Shown: positions 34,216 through 46,310, numbered from the stretch's first letter. The stretch is 64,000 nucleotides of DNA from Papaver somniferum (GCF_003573695.1 NC_039364.1:235097656-235161655), one strand, 5' to 3'. Made by a program: numbers and translations. Notes: generated by a model not told the origin, from the sequence alone.

Positions 34216-35430
34216 CATCTTGTGTTAGAGTGTTGCTTGGTTGAACCCTCCAAGCGTTGGTTGTTATATTTTAGTATCAAAACTCAAAGTCACTTGATTG
34301 ATTAGATTGTTAGAGTCAACTTGGTTAGACTAGGAAGTCTAGAAATATTTAAACATACAACTATTTCTCTGAAGACCTGAAGAATCCGAAGACATATCGA
34401 CAGCAACGAAGACATCATCCTTCTACTTGAGTCTTGTAATACATGACTTGTCTTGTTTCCATATGTGTCGTTACTTTCAAGTTGCTTAGATGAAAAACAT
34501 AACATGCGAAGTTATATACATGAAACTCTAATATTAGAGCTTGATTATCTTATTATGATCAAACTGTGAAGGAAGAATACACAAGTTGTTTTACAACTTC
34601 AGTATATTGGATTACGAAGTATAACGTTTATCTTTGAACTTCGTAATTGCGACACAAACATAATCTTTGTAAATTGTTTAGTAGATTGTGAAATGAACCT
34701 AGGATTGATTTGATGCATAGAAAACTATGTTCACATGACTTATGAACCTACATGAGTTTAAGAAATCAAGTGGGTTAGTGGTCCAGTTTTCATTGAAGAT
34801 ATAAGGCTGGACCGATCTCTACCTATATTGGGAATTAGAGTAAAACCAAACCTATTTGGGGAACTAAGGTAGAAGCGACCCCTACCTATATGGGGAACTA
34901 TGGTAGAAACAATCCCTACCTATATGGGAAACTATGGTAGAACCAATCTCTTTAAGTGAAACCGATTTATAATGTCACTTACACTTTAGGGTTCGTTTCG
35001 TTTTGGAAATTAGGTTTGTATAAAGGAAAGTTCAATATGTCGACATAGCAAGTAATTTGAACATGTGCACAAATCTTATCTTTTAGCGTTCAAAGATATT
35101 CCTTGATACTCAAGGTGAGATCCCAAACCGAAATTTTTGAGAATCTTTTTGTTAATATTTTCAAACAATTTAACCTCAATGTTAGAAGCCAGTAGAAATC
35201 ATCGTGAAGCGAGGATTAGGTTATAAGAGAATAAATGCTTCAAATATTAAAAAAGAGTTAAAATTCGTCAAAGCTATAAATTATACCCAACCAGAAGATT
35301 CAAATGATGCTCTTGACGCTTGTAAAGAAGCTAAGTTTGTCAATCATAAGAATAAAGTTCAGCCGAATTATTCAAGTTCAACCATCAAAGAAACACCTAT
35401 GCTAATGCCAACAATGTAACTTTTTTTAAC
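34216..35430 (+). mobile_element. Truncated copia (SIRE-type) element remnant
   Basis: The segment opens GTGTTAGAGTGTTGCTTGG, like the start of SIRE-type LTRs (compare TATTAGAGCACTGCTCGG at 49753). From 35204 a frame reads RGLGYKRINASNIKKELKFV and on to a TAA at 35419, similar to the gag segment LGYK.IYAPSTGKINFV around 46908 in the larger element. Neither a full LTR nor a second LTR was found. Confidence 0.45.
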
Positions 35431-35519
35431 AGAGATGAACAGAACAAAACTCGTTAAACTCTAATCAAGTAGACCCACAAAGAGGTAACATTAAAACTCA
35501 CACTTCTTATGTTACCAAG

Positions 35520-36480
35520 CATTATTATTATTATTATTATAAAAATAAAAACACAGAAAATTCAATACACAGCGGTGGTAGGCAGCCAGGCTACGATTTG
35601 GGCGCCTACACCTTTTTGAATAATAATACCTAATCTATGAAATAAAGAATTACCAAATTTAAAATTTGCATCATTGTTGGCTAGGCAGTTTCTTAATATC
35701 TTGAGAAGCAAAACTAAGTCTTCTCCCAACTCTCCTAGGGTAGAAAAGGCTATGGCTTTGAACCCATGGCCAAGGGCAGCACATGTATCCAAAATTTTTT
35801 TACATCTGCGGCTCACATCGGAATTGATTGCATGGCCCGGGGTAAATGTACGGGTTCTGGCAGGGTAAATGGCGAGACTCCCGTGACGTCAAAGCATACA
35901 TCTTCGCCATCTTCCCAGTTGTGGACGAAAATGTCTGCCGGTTTAAGATCTTTTGCATCCGTAGACTACAATCCTAGGGAGACTTCTTTCCTTGACGGTA
36001 TCCCTGCCTTATGGAAGATATATATGATGCTGTCACATGCCATATCATGTCTGAACTTCAAACCCATCTCGCTTGCACAATGGACTGCATGGTCTGCGTA
36101 GATGTCCATAGGTTTGCCACATACATAGCAGGTAGTGTCAGCTTCAAAAAAGGGTATGGCTAACCTGTACATGAGAATGGAACGAAACTTCCTCGGCCCA
36201 ACTGTTTGGTTCAACCCACTAATAGGTACAGCCTTGAGGAAGTCCATTGCATGTTCTCTCCGATTACATTGCCAGATAAGTATTTCTCGGTCACTCTTGT
36301 TGAAGCAATGAGGAATGTTCTCTTTGACATCAGAAAAGTAATCGCCAGTGATTTCATGGGATGGGGGGCAATATTGTTAATGCTTAAGTTGGAGGATGAT
36401 AATCCACAAGCTTGCATGAAAGTATGAAGGGCATGATCATACTTGGGGCGAGGATCAGATGGAGATGGGCATTGTAGAAT
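35520..36480 (-). pseudogene. RLE-type non-LTR retrotransposon, truncated copy Ra
   Basis: Read on the minus strand this is the C-terminal part of the element at 37182-40717. It begins within the end of the RT region (near 36470, GTAGAATAG, matching 38165). It contains TCYVCGKPMDIYADHAVHC (CCHC finger) and FRHDMACDSIIY, a PAD/NWEDG/DVTGVSPF endonuclease core (35880-35990, partly in another frame), and ends KGVGAQIVAWLPTTAVY. The 3' end abuts a (TTA)n tract at 35521-35540. Frameshifts make it non-functional. Confidence 0.8.
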
Positions 36481-36640
36481 AGCTTATTATTATTATTATT
36501 TTTTTTTGAAAGGGGCCCACGAAGACTTTTATTAAAAGAAACAAAATATAAGTAATTTACAATGATTTGGCAGGGATGCGCGCAACAAGTTGCGCCCCAA
36601 TTCCTAGCAACAAACTCAAGAAATTACAAAGGCTTTTTTA
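36481..36640 (-). pseudogene. RLE-type non-LTR retrotransposon, 3' end only, copy Rb
   Basis: A (TTA)n tract at 36481-36500 joins the 3' terminus TTTTTTTTGAAAGGGGCCC, then the AACAAGTTGCGCCCCAATTC-type end of the coding region. Only about 150 bases are present. A 17-bp direct repeat, ACTCAAGAAATTACAAA, at 36613 and again at 36690 brackets an AT-rich 60-bp segment between copies Rb and Rc. Confidence 0.65.
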
Positions 36641-36689
36641 TTTATTTATTTATTATTATTACTATAATATAGTGATCATATATTAGCTA

Positions 36690-37180
36690 TAACTCAAGAA
36701 ATTACAAACTTTTGGTTGGCAACCTAGCAACAAGCTGGGCTCCAACACCTTTTTGAATAGCAATACCTAATCTATGAAAAATAAACCTACCAGAACCACT
36801 ACTAGCGTCCTTGCTAACTAAACAATTCTTCAGACGCTTGAAAAAACATAAAGTATCCTCCCTAAGTTCTCCTAAAGTAGAGAAATCTAGAACGCCGAAA
36901 CCATAACCATGTTCTACACACTTGTCCAAGTATTTAGTGCGTTTACGCGAAACAATATTAGAATACCATTGCCTGGAACGAAAGAGCGAGTACCTTCACC
37001 TGTGAAGGGAGAGACTCCTGTAACATGCATACAAACATCTTTTCCATTTTCCCAGTTCAGGAAAAAAGATATCAGCAGGCACCAAATCCTTTCCATCATC
37101 CGACGGAAACCCAAGGGAAACTTCCTTAATACATTCCAGGCAAAGCTGTTTATGGATTTTTTATAATTCAAGGAAAAACT
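36690..37180 (-). pseudogene. RLE-type non-LTR retrotransposon, truncated copy Rc
   Basis: Minus-strand pieces (37171-36914 and 36929-36702) give FAWNVLRKFPLGF-type sequence, NWENGKDVCMHVTGVSPFTG (endonuclease core with the Asp of LDVT changed to His), then EHGYGFGVLDFSTLGELRED and KGVGAQLVARLP. A frameshift separates them near 36920. It covers only the endonuclease and C-terminus. Confidence 0.75.
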
Positions 37181-37236
37181 TCCTTATTATTATTATTCTT
37201 TTTTTTTATGAAAGGGAGCCACTAAGGCATTTATTA

Positions 37237-38049
37237 TTATTCAATATCAAAATCAACATTACAAGGAATGGTGGGCAACCTAGCAACAAGCTGGGCGCCA
37301 ACACCTTTTTGAATAACGATCCCTAACCGATGAAAAAGAGAATTGCACATTTTGAAATTGGCATCATGTCGTGCCATACAATTCCTAATTCGCTTCAGAA
37401 AAACAACAAAATCCGTACCAAGCTCACCAAAGGTGGAAAAGGCCAGCACCCCAATGCCATACCCGGGTGAAGAGCAGATGTTCAAATATTTATTATTCTT
37501 GCGAGTGACAGCCGCTGAAATGGCATGACCCGGAGCGGAGCCGCGGGTTCTAGCACTAGTGAAAGGGGAAACACCGGTGACATCAAGACACACATCTCTA
37601 CCATCTTCCCAATTATAAGACATAATATCTGCAGGTCGAAGATCCTTGCCATTGATGACACCCACAGAAACCTCTTTCCTGACTACCACACCAGCTCTAA
37701 AGCACATATCAGCCAAGATGTCTTTCACCAGATCATGTCTGAATTTAAGCCCAACCTCACTACCACAGTGGATGGCATGATCGCCGAAGATATCCATGGG
37801 TTTACCACAACAAGAGCATTTGCTGCCTTCATCAAAAAGGGGTATGCCTAGACGATACTGCAATACCGAGCTAAACTGTCTAGGCCCAACATCCTGATCA
37901 AGGCCGGGTATAGGTATAGCTTTAAGGAAATCCATGGCATGGTCTCGCCTATTGCACTGCCAAACAACAACCTCACGAGGAGATGAAGCAAAGCTGTAAG
38001 GAACCTGGTCCCGAACTGCGCCAAAATAGATAGCCGCCAGAGACTTCAT
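37237..38049 (-). pseudogene. CCHC finger and restriction-like endonuclease domain of the RLE element
   Basis: This 270-codon frame begins MKSLAAIYFGAVRDQVP. It has a zinc finger (CSCCGKPMDIFGDHAIHC), then FRHDLVKDILADMCFRAG, then RPADIMSYNWEDGRDVCLDV and TGVSPF. The latter matches the RHx ... (K/R)PD ... DVTxP signature of the PD-(D/E)XK nuclease in R2, R4 and NeSL-type retrotransposons, which nick target DNA to prime reverse transcription. An additional C-terminal module, GVLAFSTFGELGTDFVVFLK to KGVGAQLVARLP, is conserved in all copies here and is not part of the endonuclease as I know it. Confidence 0.75.
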
Positions 38050-38094
38050 GTATTGGGGGCGGTATCGTTGATGTTGAAGTTCGGGGATGAAATC

Positions 38095-39474
38095 CTACAG
38101 GCTTGCTCGAAACGCAGCAAAGCATTGTGAAAACCAGGGCAAAGGTCTGATGCTGCAGGGGTCTTTAGAATAGAGAGCTGTAGATGTCGCGTCTGTAGTT
38201 GAGAAGCTAGGAAGCAATAATGCATGGTATCGGCCATTGTGAGCACCCAAAGCCCCCCCCCCCTCTTTGATCGGCAGTGTGGCCATACGTTGTTGGACCT
38301 TACCAAAACTAGCATTATCCCCCACAACGAGACGCCGGAGATACTGCATGAGGTAACTGTCAAAACGCTCTGCAGCAGGGAGCAAGGCCATCGGACAGGT
38401 AGTGCGAAGAGCAAAAAACAGTCTCGATAACCCAGTGCAACTACGAAGGAGTAGGAGTTCGAATTGAGGGTCACACAGCACTTGAATCTTGTCCATAAGT
38501 TGAATAGTTTTGTCAACTCTATGAGCCACAGTGCGGCTGCAAAAGCTTGGTTCTAAACTAACAGGGCCACCAAGCAGCTTCACTCCATCTGTAGCCTTGC
38601 CAATATTAACCGGGAAAGCAGACTCCATCCTCGGATCAAAAGAGGGCCAGAACAATTCTGTCTTGGCAATGTTTAAATGCAACCCGTAGCTTGGACCAAT
38701 ATCCTGCAGAATCTTGAAGGCCTTGGAAACCTCCAACATATCACCAGCTATGGTGCCATCATCCAGGTACCAGGCGTTAAAATCAAGAGTGCAATTGGAC
38801 GCAATCTTCTCAATGAGCGGATGCAAAGCTAGTGCGAATAATAGGGGACCAAGAGGGTCTCCCTGCTGCACCCCCTGTGTTGAGGAGAGGATATGGTCCC
38901 GGTAATATAACATGGCAGGCCTCATGTAGCAAAATTCAACCCAATATGCAATACTAGGACAGCGAGCACGTACCTCCCTTATGATGGTAGACCGATCAAC
39001 GAGATTAAAGGCGTTGGTGAAGTCGATCAGCAGCATTGTTTTGGAGGTATCAGAACCACAAAGCTCGAGCAGTCTGTTGGCTGAATGCAGAATCCCTTCG
39101 CCTCCACACGGAATACCAACCCCGTATTGAAAATTTCCCAGGTAGGGGTTCAGAATTTTACAAACGGAATTGGCAACCAATTTAGAGCAGAGCCTGAGCC
39201 ATATTGTACCCACAGCAATGGGTCTCAAACCACCTCCTGGTTTGAGCAGGGGCGTCAAAGGCGCGCTGGCAACAAACTCACCGAGAATTGAATGACATTT
39301 ACCTGCAAGCCAAAGATTCATAACTCCATTAATCGACTGCAGCAGGTCATCCACAATAGCTGCGCTAGCACCACTCATAGCATCCAATAAATGCTGTGCC
39401 CTGAGGCCATCTCTGCCACAAGATGTCCCTTTTGGAAAACTCTTAAGAGCCAAAAGAACATCACTAGCCCCCAT
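38095..39474 (-). pseudogene. Reverse transcriptase domain of the RLE element
   Basis: This 459-codon frame is a complete RT: KGTSCGRDGLRAQHLLD (finger region), LTPLLKPGGGLRPIAVGTIW, MLLIDFTNAFNLVDRS (motif A, catalytic Asp), GVQQGDPLGPLLFALALHPL (motif B), AWYLDDGTIAG (motif C, YLDD, codons at about 38758-38769) and LNIAKTELFWPS (motif D). The YLDD instead of YADD is notable. The frame ends at FRASL just before the zinc finger; the next frame (FEQACRISSPNFNINDTAPN) continues the protein. Confidence 0.85.
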
Positions 39475-39524
39475 GGAGATAGCAGGTGCAGAAATGGCTT
39501 CTGTTGGAATGACAGGAGGCTGCG

Positions 39525-40513
39525 CTAAAGGGTATTTCTGCTGGAGTTCGTAAAGAGTGTCTGGGTTGGAGGAGCAACACCACTTGATGAGAGAATACGA
39601 ATAGCAGCAGTATAGTGACCGTAACTCAACTTCTTTCTGCAGGCTACCAAATTTTTGCTGGACTTCTTTTTGCTGGCCACACGCTGCTTAGGAGGCTGTT
39701 TAGTCAGGTCTAGCAACTGTTGAACAAGGCTGTAACACCCAGAAGGCTCCTTCCAAGTCAACAGAGCGGAGTTGATCGCAGCTTCCTGTAATTTCCTCTT
39801 GTTACCAGATCGTTCCTCACTCGATCTTTTAGGTTCATACAGATTAAGGGTGCAAATCGGCAAAAGGAGCAGACGTAACCAGGCTACAAGGTTTTTGGGA
39901 TTTGCGATAACAAAATCTAAAGTAGATTTCAATGTACGAGAGAAGTGAAGCCTGCAGTGCGGTGGAATACTTACCGTGGTAGTAATCTGGCGCTGCAACA
40001 TTTGATTGAGTAACTCAACTGTAAGCCCGGCTTCTTCCTCACAACCTGAGACATTGGGTGCATCAACTACGGCCGTAGGCACAACCAGAGGTTTCTCTAC
40101 ACCATGTATCATGAAATATACACCAACTCCATTAAACGGCCCTGGTATAACATCTGCAGCATGAGATTTGGATTTGCAAGGCATCTTCCAAGTATGGGTG
40201 GTCATGCATTTGGTGCAAAGCCAACATTGCATATCTTGCAGAACACTTTCCCATGCAGTATAGCATAACCCTATATTCTGAATTCTCTCCTTGCAGAGCG
40301 ACCTGGCAACTTCAGTAGGGAAATGCTGATCCTTAAGGTGCCGAATCAATCCACTCCTGGAATACCCTAATCCACCAGTACCCCTTGACATCCATCAAAG
40401 TTAGCAAAGGGACAAGGGATCTTGTCCGACTGCGAAGAAGAAGAGGCCTGAGAGTCAAGGTTGCCATGAATGATTTCAGAAGTGGTAGCAGATCGTAAAC
40501 GCGGTCTGGGCAT
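39525..40513 (-). pseudogene. N-terminal zinc-finger region of the RLE element
   Basis: From MPRPRLRSATT the frame reaches KIPCPFANFDGCQG, then after a one-base shift continues GGLGYSRSGLIRHLKDQHFP, together a C2H2 finger. A second Cys/His cluster follows (CWLCTKCMTTHTWKMPCKSK with a later His). Similar paired N-terminal fingers recognise target DNA in R2-type elements. The middle is a helical Lys/Arg/Leu-rich linker to the RT. A further frameshift near 39550 separates LYELQQKYPLAQPP from it. Confidence 0.65.
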
Positions 40514-40717
40514 TGCGTTTTCCAACTGGAACTGGAGTTTCAAAAGAAAACCCTAAAAAGCAATGGCATACAGGTGCATCAATATGCAGTTTAACAATAA
40601 TCAGAGGGGAGAAAGGGAGATATAGCATTGAATCACGAACGAGGGATGGATTGATCCTAGTTTTCAATCACCAGAAGAACCCATTGCCGATCTCCGGAGC
40701 TTCTCTCTCCACCGAAA

Positions 40718-40980
40718 TTATTATTATTATTATTTATAATTAATATATTTTTATTTTTTTCGTATTAACTTTATAATATTATTTTAATTTTAATATTTTT
40801 TTGTGAAAAGGGGCCACGGAGGCTTTTATTAACAAGAAGAAATAAAGGAAATTTGCAAAGAGGATGCAAAGTTAGTAAAATGCAAGATGCTCTTTCTTTT
40901 GTGTCAACGAGTTTTCCAAGTTTAATGCTCCAAAGAAATCAGATCATTATTGTCCAAATTTTAGGCATAATTATTATTAT
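40718..40980 (-). pseudogene. RLE-type non-LTR retrotransposon, 3' end only, copy Re
   Basis: After the (TTA)n tract and an AT-rich tail, AATATTTTTTTGTGAAAAGG and GGCCACGGAGGCTTTTATTA match the 3' terminus of copies Rb and Rd. Only about 180 bases of the 3' untranslated part follow, ending in another TTATTATTATTG run where the SIRE LTR begins. Confidence 0.6.
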
Positions 40981-43404
40981 TGTTATAGCACTACTCAGTC
41001 GAACTCGCAAGCGTTGCTATCTCAAGCTTGTTTGTCAATGTTAGTGATCAAAACTATAAGTATTGATTTCTAGTCTACTTATAGTGATATCTCAGACTTC
41101 ACGGCGTTCATCAATTGAAGACGAAGAACTACTAAGGAGAGCTTGTGGAACTTCATCAACAAAAGGTATGTGGAGACTAAAACTCATCTATCACTTGGAA
41201 AGTCTATTTCCACTTTATCTCCTATATTGAGACAAAATTCTTATTAGTATATAATATTCGATTACGCACATTTGAGATTTCGATCTGAGTTTAACTTGCT
41301 TATATATTTCTCGACATATGTATTGGTAAGCTTTCGCTTCAACCAAGTTTATCTTATACTCTTCACGAAAGTCAAAATATGATCATATTAAAATCTCTGA
41401 GTAACATCTTACATGGTTGTGTGATACAATCATTTGGGGTAGACTTGGAATGTTTCGTTATGATTATTTCAATAACTTGAAAATTGCTTTGATGCTAATA
41501 GTGTGTGAAAACGGCTATTGTCATCCTCTAAGAAAGTTTCAATGATTGAAATAGAGTTTAGAACTATTGGATTATGAACTATAGAGTACATACCCGTATG
41601 CGTACTTGCAGTTGTGGAATTCCGGGTACTAAGAACACATACCGGTACGCATACTTGCGTAAGGTATAGGTCCGGGAATTTCTGATGGGTTTGGAAGTGT
41701 ACTAAGGTATGCGTATCCGTTTGCATACTGGCGAACGCAAACTCGGACCGGCTACTTAAGAATGCGTACCCGTATGCATACTTGAGTGGTTAAAGTTCTA
41801 AAATCGGTTGGCTCATGAACTAGTATATATATATTAAGAAATGCATTCTTTTCAAACCGTGGCTATAATGTTCATGAATTGATTCGAGTGAATCAAACTA
41901 ATTTTGCTTCAATTGTGTTATTGTATACTTCTACGAGAATATAGCAATCGAACAACTCTATAACTAGTTTCATTTGAGTCATTTGAACTAGTTGTGATTA
42001 ATATGAATAAGGTTGATATGAGAGTGTTCATATATCTAACCTCAGTAAACTACTATTGAGCCAACATAGTGTATACGTTTAGGTACGGCTACTCAAACCT
42101 AAATGAGGGTACATTTCATTTGTGTATAACAAGATAAGTTCGATCTAATGGTTGAAAGATATTAGCTTGAATCTAATCAAGTTTTCATCTAACGGTGAAT
42201 ATTGAATGCTTTGTTACCAAGGTAACTTAGATTGCAAATCCTGATTTGAAAACTATATAAGGGAGAACTCTAGCAACTGGGAAATCTAATCCCCACACCT
42301 CCTTGTGATACTAGTTGCTACTAGAATCAATTCTCCTTTAACCTTAGGTTTTTCACGAATCCTGTAGGTTAATGACTTAAAGACTTCATTGGTATTGTGA
42401 AGCCAGACCCAACTATTTTTTCTATAGTTGTGTGTTCTGATCTTGCCATGTTCTATCGTATTGAGTATTATCTTCTCTAAGATTTTCTCGAGATTTATTC
42501 TCCGATAGGCAAGATAAAAAGTAGTCACAAACATCTTTATCTCATCGTTTGTGATTCCACAATATCTTGTTTCGCTACCATACGATTAAGATTATTGTGA
42601 GGTGATTAATAAATATTAGGCTATTCTTCGGGAATATAAGTCTGGGTTATCAATTGTTTCCTGTGCACCTTTATTTATCAAAATATATAACAAAACTCGT
42701 AGGTATTTCTGTGGGAGACATATTTATCTATTTCAATAGACGTTTCTGTGTGAGACATATTTGTATATCAAGTCTTCGACTTTGGGTCGTAGCAACTCTT
42801 GTTTGTGGATGAGATCAACTAAGGGAATCAAGTGCGTACAATCATGCTGGGATTCAGATATGTAAGGGGCGCAATTGTACTTTGATCAGTGTGAGATTTA
42901 TTAGGGCTTAACTACATTCAAGTATGAAGTTCATTGGTAGTATGATAGTGTCTGTAGCGGCTTAATACAGTGTGGTGTTCAAAGCTAGAATATGTCCGGT
43001 TTTTTTTTTCTGTATTTGCGGTTTTCCTCGTCTATAAAGTTCTGGTGTCTGTGTTATTTCTTTTCCGCATTATATTTTTTTATATAATTGAAATATCACA
43101 GGTTGTACGTTAAGATCAATCAATTAGATAATCCACATTTGGTTGTTGATATAAATTGATTGACACTTGAACATTGGTCTTTGGTACAATTCAAGTTGTT
43201 TCACATAATAATCAGGCTCGCGTATTTCTATCTGTTTGATTTGCTGATTACATTGTGAAACAGAGATATAAAAACTCTTTGATATACTTTTTATCTAGAT
43301 TGAGTATGACTGTCTAGTTGATTCTCTGGAAAGTATATTGGAGTTTGTCCATACAGATTGCTAAGCGAAATATTGGATGTGGTTGTTAGACCCCCGCTTT
43401 TTCA
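40981..43404 (+). repeat. 5' LTR of a SIRE-type copia element
   Basis: It starts TGTTATAGCACTACTCAGTC, ends CCCCCGCTTTTTCA, and is followed by a primer-binding site. It matches the 3' LTR at 49753-52791 along most of its length. It contains several copies of the GTATGCGTAC/GTATGCATAC motif (41590-41790). The 5-bp flanks ATTAT (left) and CTTCA (right of the other LTR) do not match. Confidence 0.8.
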
Positions 43405-43405
43405 A

Positions 43406-43421
43406 TTGGTACCAGAGCAGG
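43406..43421 (+). other. Primer-binding site of the SIRE-type element
   Basis: TTGGTACCAGAGCAGG follows the LTR end by one or two bases. It equals the SIRE-type TTGGTATCAGAGCAGG except for one base. Confidence 0.75.
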
Positions 43422-43532
43422 CAAACACGTTCAAGACCTTACAAGTCTGTGTTTGTAGCGATCCGACTCTATGTACAGTAGTGCTATCTCAATAAATGCA
43501 CCACCAGATCCAGGTATTTCAGAATTCTCTTC

Positions 43533-43860
43533 ATGACTGATTTAATAAAATTTGTCGAAGAAATTCTATCTAAACCTCCACCAGGTTTAAAATACCTTGA
43601 AGTGTTTTCCGGGATTGAAAAGAAGCTTGAGAGCTTATTATCTCTTGATGTTGAGTTATATCTCTAGAAAGAGCAAGAATCTCTTGACATGCTAAATCAA
43701 GTTATGATGAATAATATTCATGTTGAGGTTGATATTGATTTACTAATCAGTGAGAGCAATGCTCCTCCTCTGCGTAATCCAATTAGTTGTGATAAACTAA
43801 AAGAATTACAAGAGAAGTTTAATCTCAGACATCTGAGTGTATCACCTCAAAGCATGAATT
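43533..43860 (+). pseudogene. gag-like remnant, 5' part
   Basis: From ATG 43533 a frame reads MTDLIKFVEEILSKPPPGLK and on through helical, acidic sequence, with a TAG at about 43665 and a TGA near 43860. Position just after the primer-binding site suggests the start of gag. It is weakly recognisable. Confidence 0.4.
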
Positions 43861-45529
43861 GATTCGTTGCTCAATTCTTGATACTTCCTATCAAGATAGT
43901 AGTATTGGGTTCTTTTATGAGGAATCTAGGACGTCTCTTTTTATCAAAAGAGTTTCCCTTCGCAGTACTAAAAACTATATGCAGAAACTGTTTTTTATAA
44001 GTTGTAAACAATAACTCGGAAACACAAATCTTTTTGGGTTCTCTTGAAATTCTTTGATAGACTTATAAAAACAGTTCCTTGGGTGTTTCTCAACACGACA
44101 AGATTTAAAAGTTGTTGGAAAGAAACTCTTTCTTGATTCCATGGTGATCAAGACATTGTTCACCTCAACAAAACATGTTTGTGTTCAAAGTGTCTGTTAT
44201 GTATACGGTGAGGGAAGCACAACAACTTGGGCCCACAGATTATATTCGGTAAGGCTGTAGAATTCAATTGGATTTTTCTAAAAAGGTATGTCTATAAACT
44301 TGAGCAAGTTTTATGTTTTTATTACTTGTTTGAGTACTTATAATTATTTGTACCTTGATTATCATTCATTTCTACCTAACTTGATCTGTGTTTAAGGTTC
44401 TTAAATGTTTAGGTTTGAAAAAATTAGTTCGGTATGTTTGGACTTCATGGTACACATAGAAAGTATGCATAACATCATTTAAAACCAAAATCCATGGGTT
44501 TAAGTTCGCAAACCCCGTCTGCATACTGCTCCAGGATACGAAAATTAGTTTGCAAACCTGTATGCGTACTTGACATCGATATTCGGTAAACTTGTTTTGG
44601 ACGTAACTTCTTCGTCCAAACTCGGATTGACCTCATTATTTGTGCACTCTCTTCCTCTTTGAATTCTCTTAAAAATGGAGATGAGAAACCTTTCATTTGG
44701 ATGAGTTAAGATTGATATTTGTCCTGTCTCTTGTTTTTGAGTATTTTACTCCGGTTCATTGCACTTGTTCCACTTCTCTTGAACTTGGGAACTTGGATTC
44801 TTGGAGTACTACTCTTCTAATCTAATTTGTAACTTTTACAAGAATGTTGTTGGTGAATCACAAAGAAGGAAGTTCAAGAATGGAAAGTAGTACGCAATGC
44901 TATGGAATTCTTGAATGTTCACAATCATCCTTTGTGAACTATGGTGCATGGTCGTTATTGACTTTGTATGTTCTTAGTTGTTAAGAAAATCTTTTTATAC
45001 GCCTTTGATAGCTATTATTGGTGTAAATCCATGCGAAAAGGATTGATTCTACCATGTAAGGACAAATCATCTTGTATGTGCATTACGAGTTTGTCTTGTT
45101 GCCTAGGAAACTTCTTATGAAAATTTATTCTTATTTTTGAGAAGGATTAGTAGAGTTTGGAATAGCCATTATTGTGATTACGCATAGCTATGTCCAATGA
45201 TTTTATCTTCATGTTTTTAGATTTATTTGTTTAAATTTTAAAATTGTTTGGAAGATGATTTTTGCAGTATTAATATTTATGGTTTTATATATTGCAATCT
45301 GTTATTGGATATGTGTGTTTGCGTCCGTGAACTATGATTGTCTCATACCTTGTCGAAATTTAAGTCTTTTACATGTCGATATGCATGTGTTGATAAAAAA
45401 AGGAATGAACTTTTGACAAATACAAATGTGAAGCCTATTATGTCAATTATTGATGGAAGCTAGGTTAAAATCTTTCTTTTTCAAGGATTATGTCTATTGT
45501 ATGTCATTGTGAAAATGGCATACAATAGA

Positions 45530-46310
45530 CATAGTGATGAAGTCATGTTGATTATTTAAATATCTTGAAAATTGCTTTGATGAAGAATAGTGTGTGAGTA
45601 ACCTCTATTCAACATCCTCTAAGAATGTTTCAATGATTGAAATGAGAGTTTAGAATATATAACCTTGAATGGATATAAACATTGCATGTGAACTCATGCT
45701 TGTGTAAGTCCATAATCCTTCAACCAAAGTATGCGTACTTTGCTGCTCAGGATAACCGGAACTAAATTCCGCATACCTGAACGTGTACTGTGTTCACATC
45801 CCGTGAATTTTTGCTGGAGTTTTTGAATTGAAAACAAACTTAATACGGGTACTTAAGTATGCGTACCGGTATGCATACTTGAGTGGGTTATTTTCTAAAA
45901 CGGCTTATTCGTGAACTTAAACTTATATAAACTAAGGAATGCATAATTTGCATAGTGTGGATATAAAGTTCAAGAATTGATTCGAGTGAATCAAAATCGT
46001 TTTTGCTTCGATTGTGTTTTGTATGCTTCTATGAGATCTAAGCAATTGAACAACTCTCTAGCTAGTTCTTTTGAGTTATTTGAACTAGTTATCGTGAAGA
46101 TGAATATGGTTGATATGAAAGTTCTCATATGGATAACCATTTGGTTAACTATTGTTGAACCAACTAGGTGTACACGTTTAGGTACGGTTACACAAACCTA
46201 AATGAACGTGCATTTCATTTGTGTATAACAAGCTAAGTTCGATATAACGTTTGAAATATATTAGCTTGAATCTTATCAGGTTTTCATCTAACGGTGAATA
46301 TTGTTACAAA
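45530..46310 (+). repeat. Internal fragment of SIRE LTR
   Basis: This segment matches 50155-50940 of the 3' LTR almost base for base (for example CTTGAAAATTGCTTTGATGA, AGTATGCGTACCGGTATGCA, CTCTCTAGCTAGTTCTTTTG). The match stops at CGGTGAATATTG, beyond which gag-like coding sequence resumes. Confidence 0.8.

Larger units (their letters stand above)
37182..40717 (-). mobile_element. Near-full-length RLE-type non-LTR retrotransposon, copy Rd
   Basis: The element reads right to left. A short leader begins at 40717, directly beside a (TTA)n tract (40718-40735). Coding starts at ATG 40513 and ends at TAA 37237. The 3' end is AGTGGCTCCCTTTCATAAAA followed by (ATA)n at 37182-37196. The total is about 3.5 kb. 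It is flanked by TTA repeats on both sides, which would hide a TSD. About three frameshifts (near 40385, 39550 and 38050) break the single frame, so it is a young pseudogene. Gene order: zinc fingers, reverse transcriptase, CCHC finger, restriction-like endonuclease. Confidence 0.8.

Noticed and set aside
45977..46201. 74-codon frame shared with 50610-50834
   Set aside because: Both lie in copies of the same LTR segment; identity comes from the repeat and not from a conserved protein.
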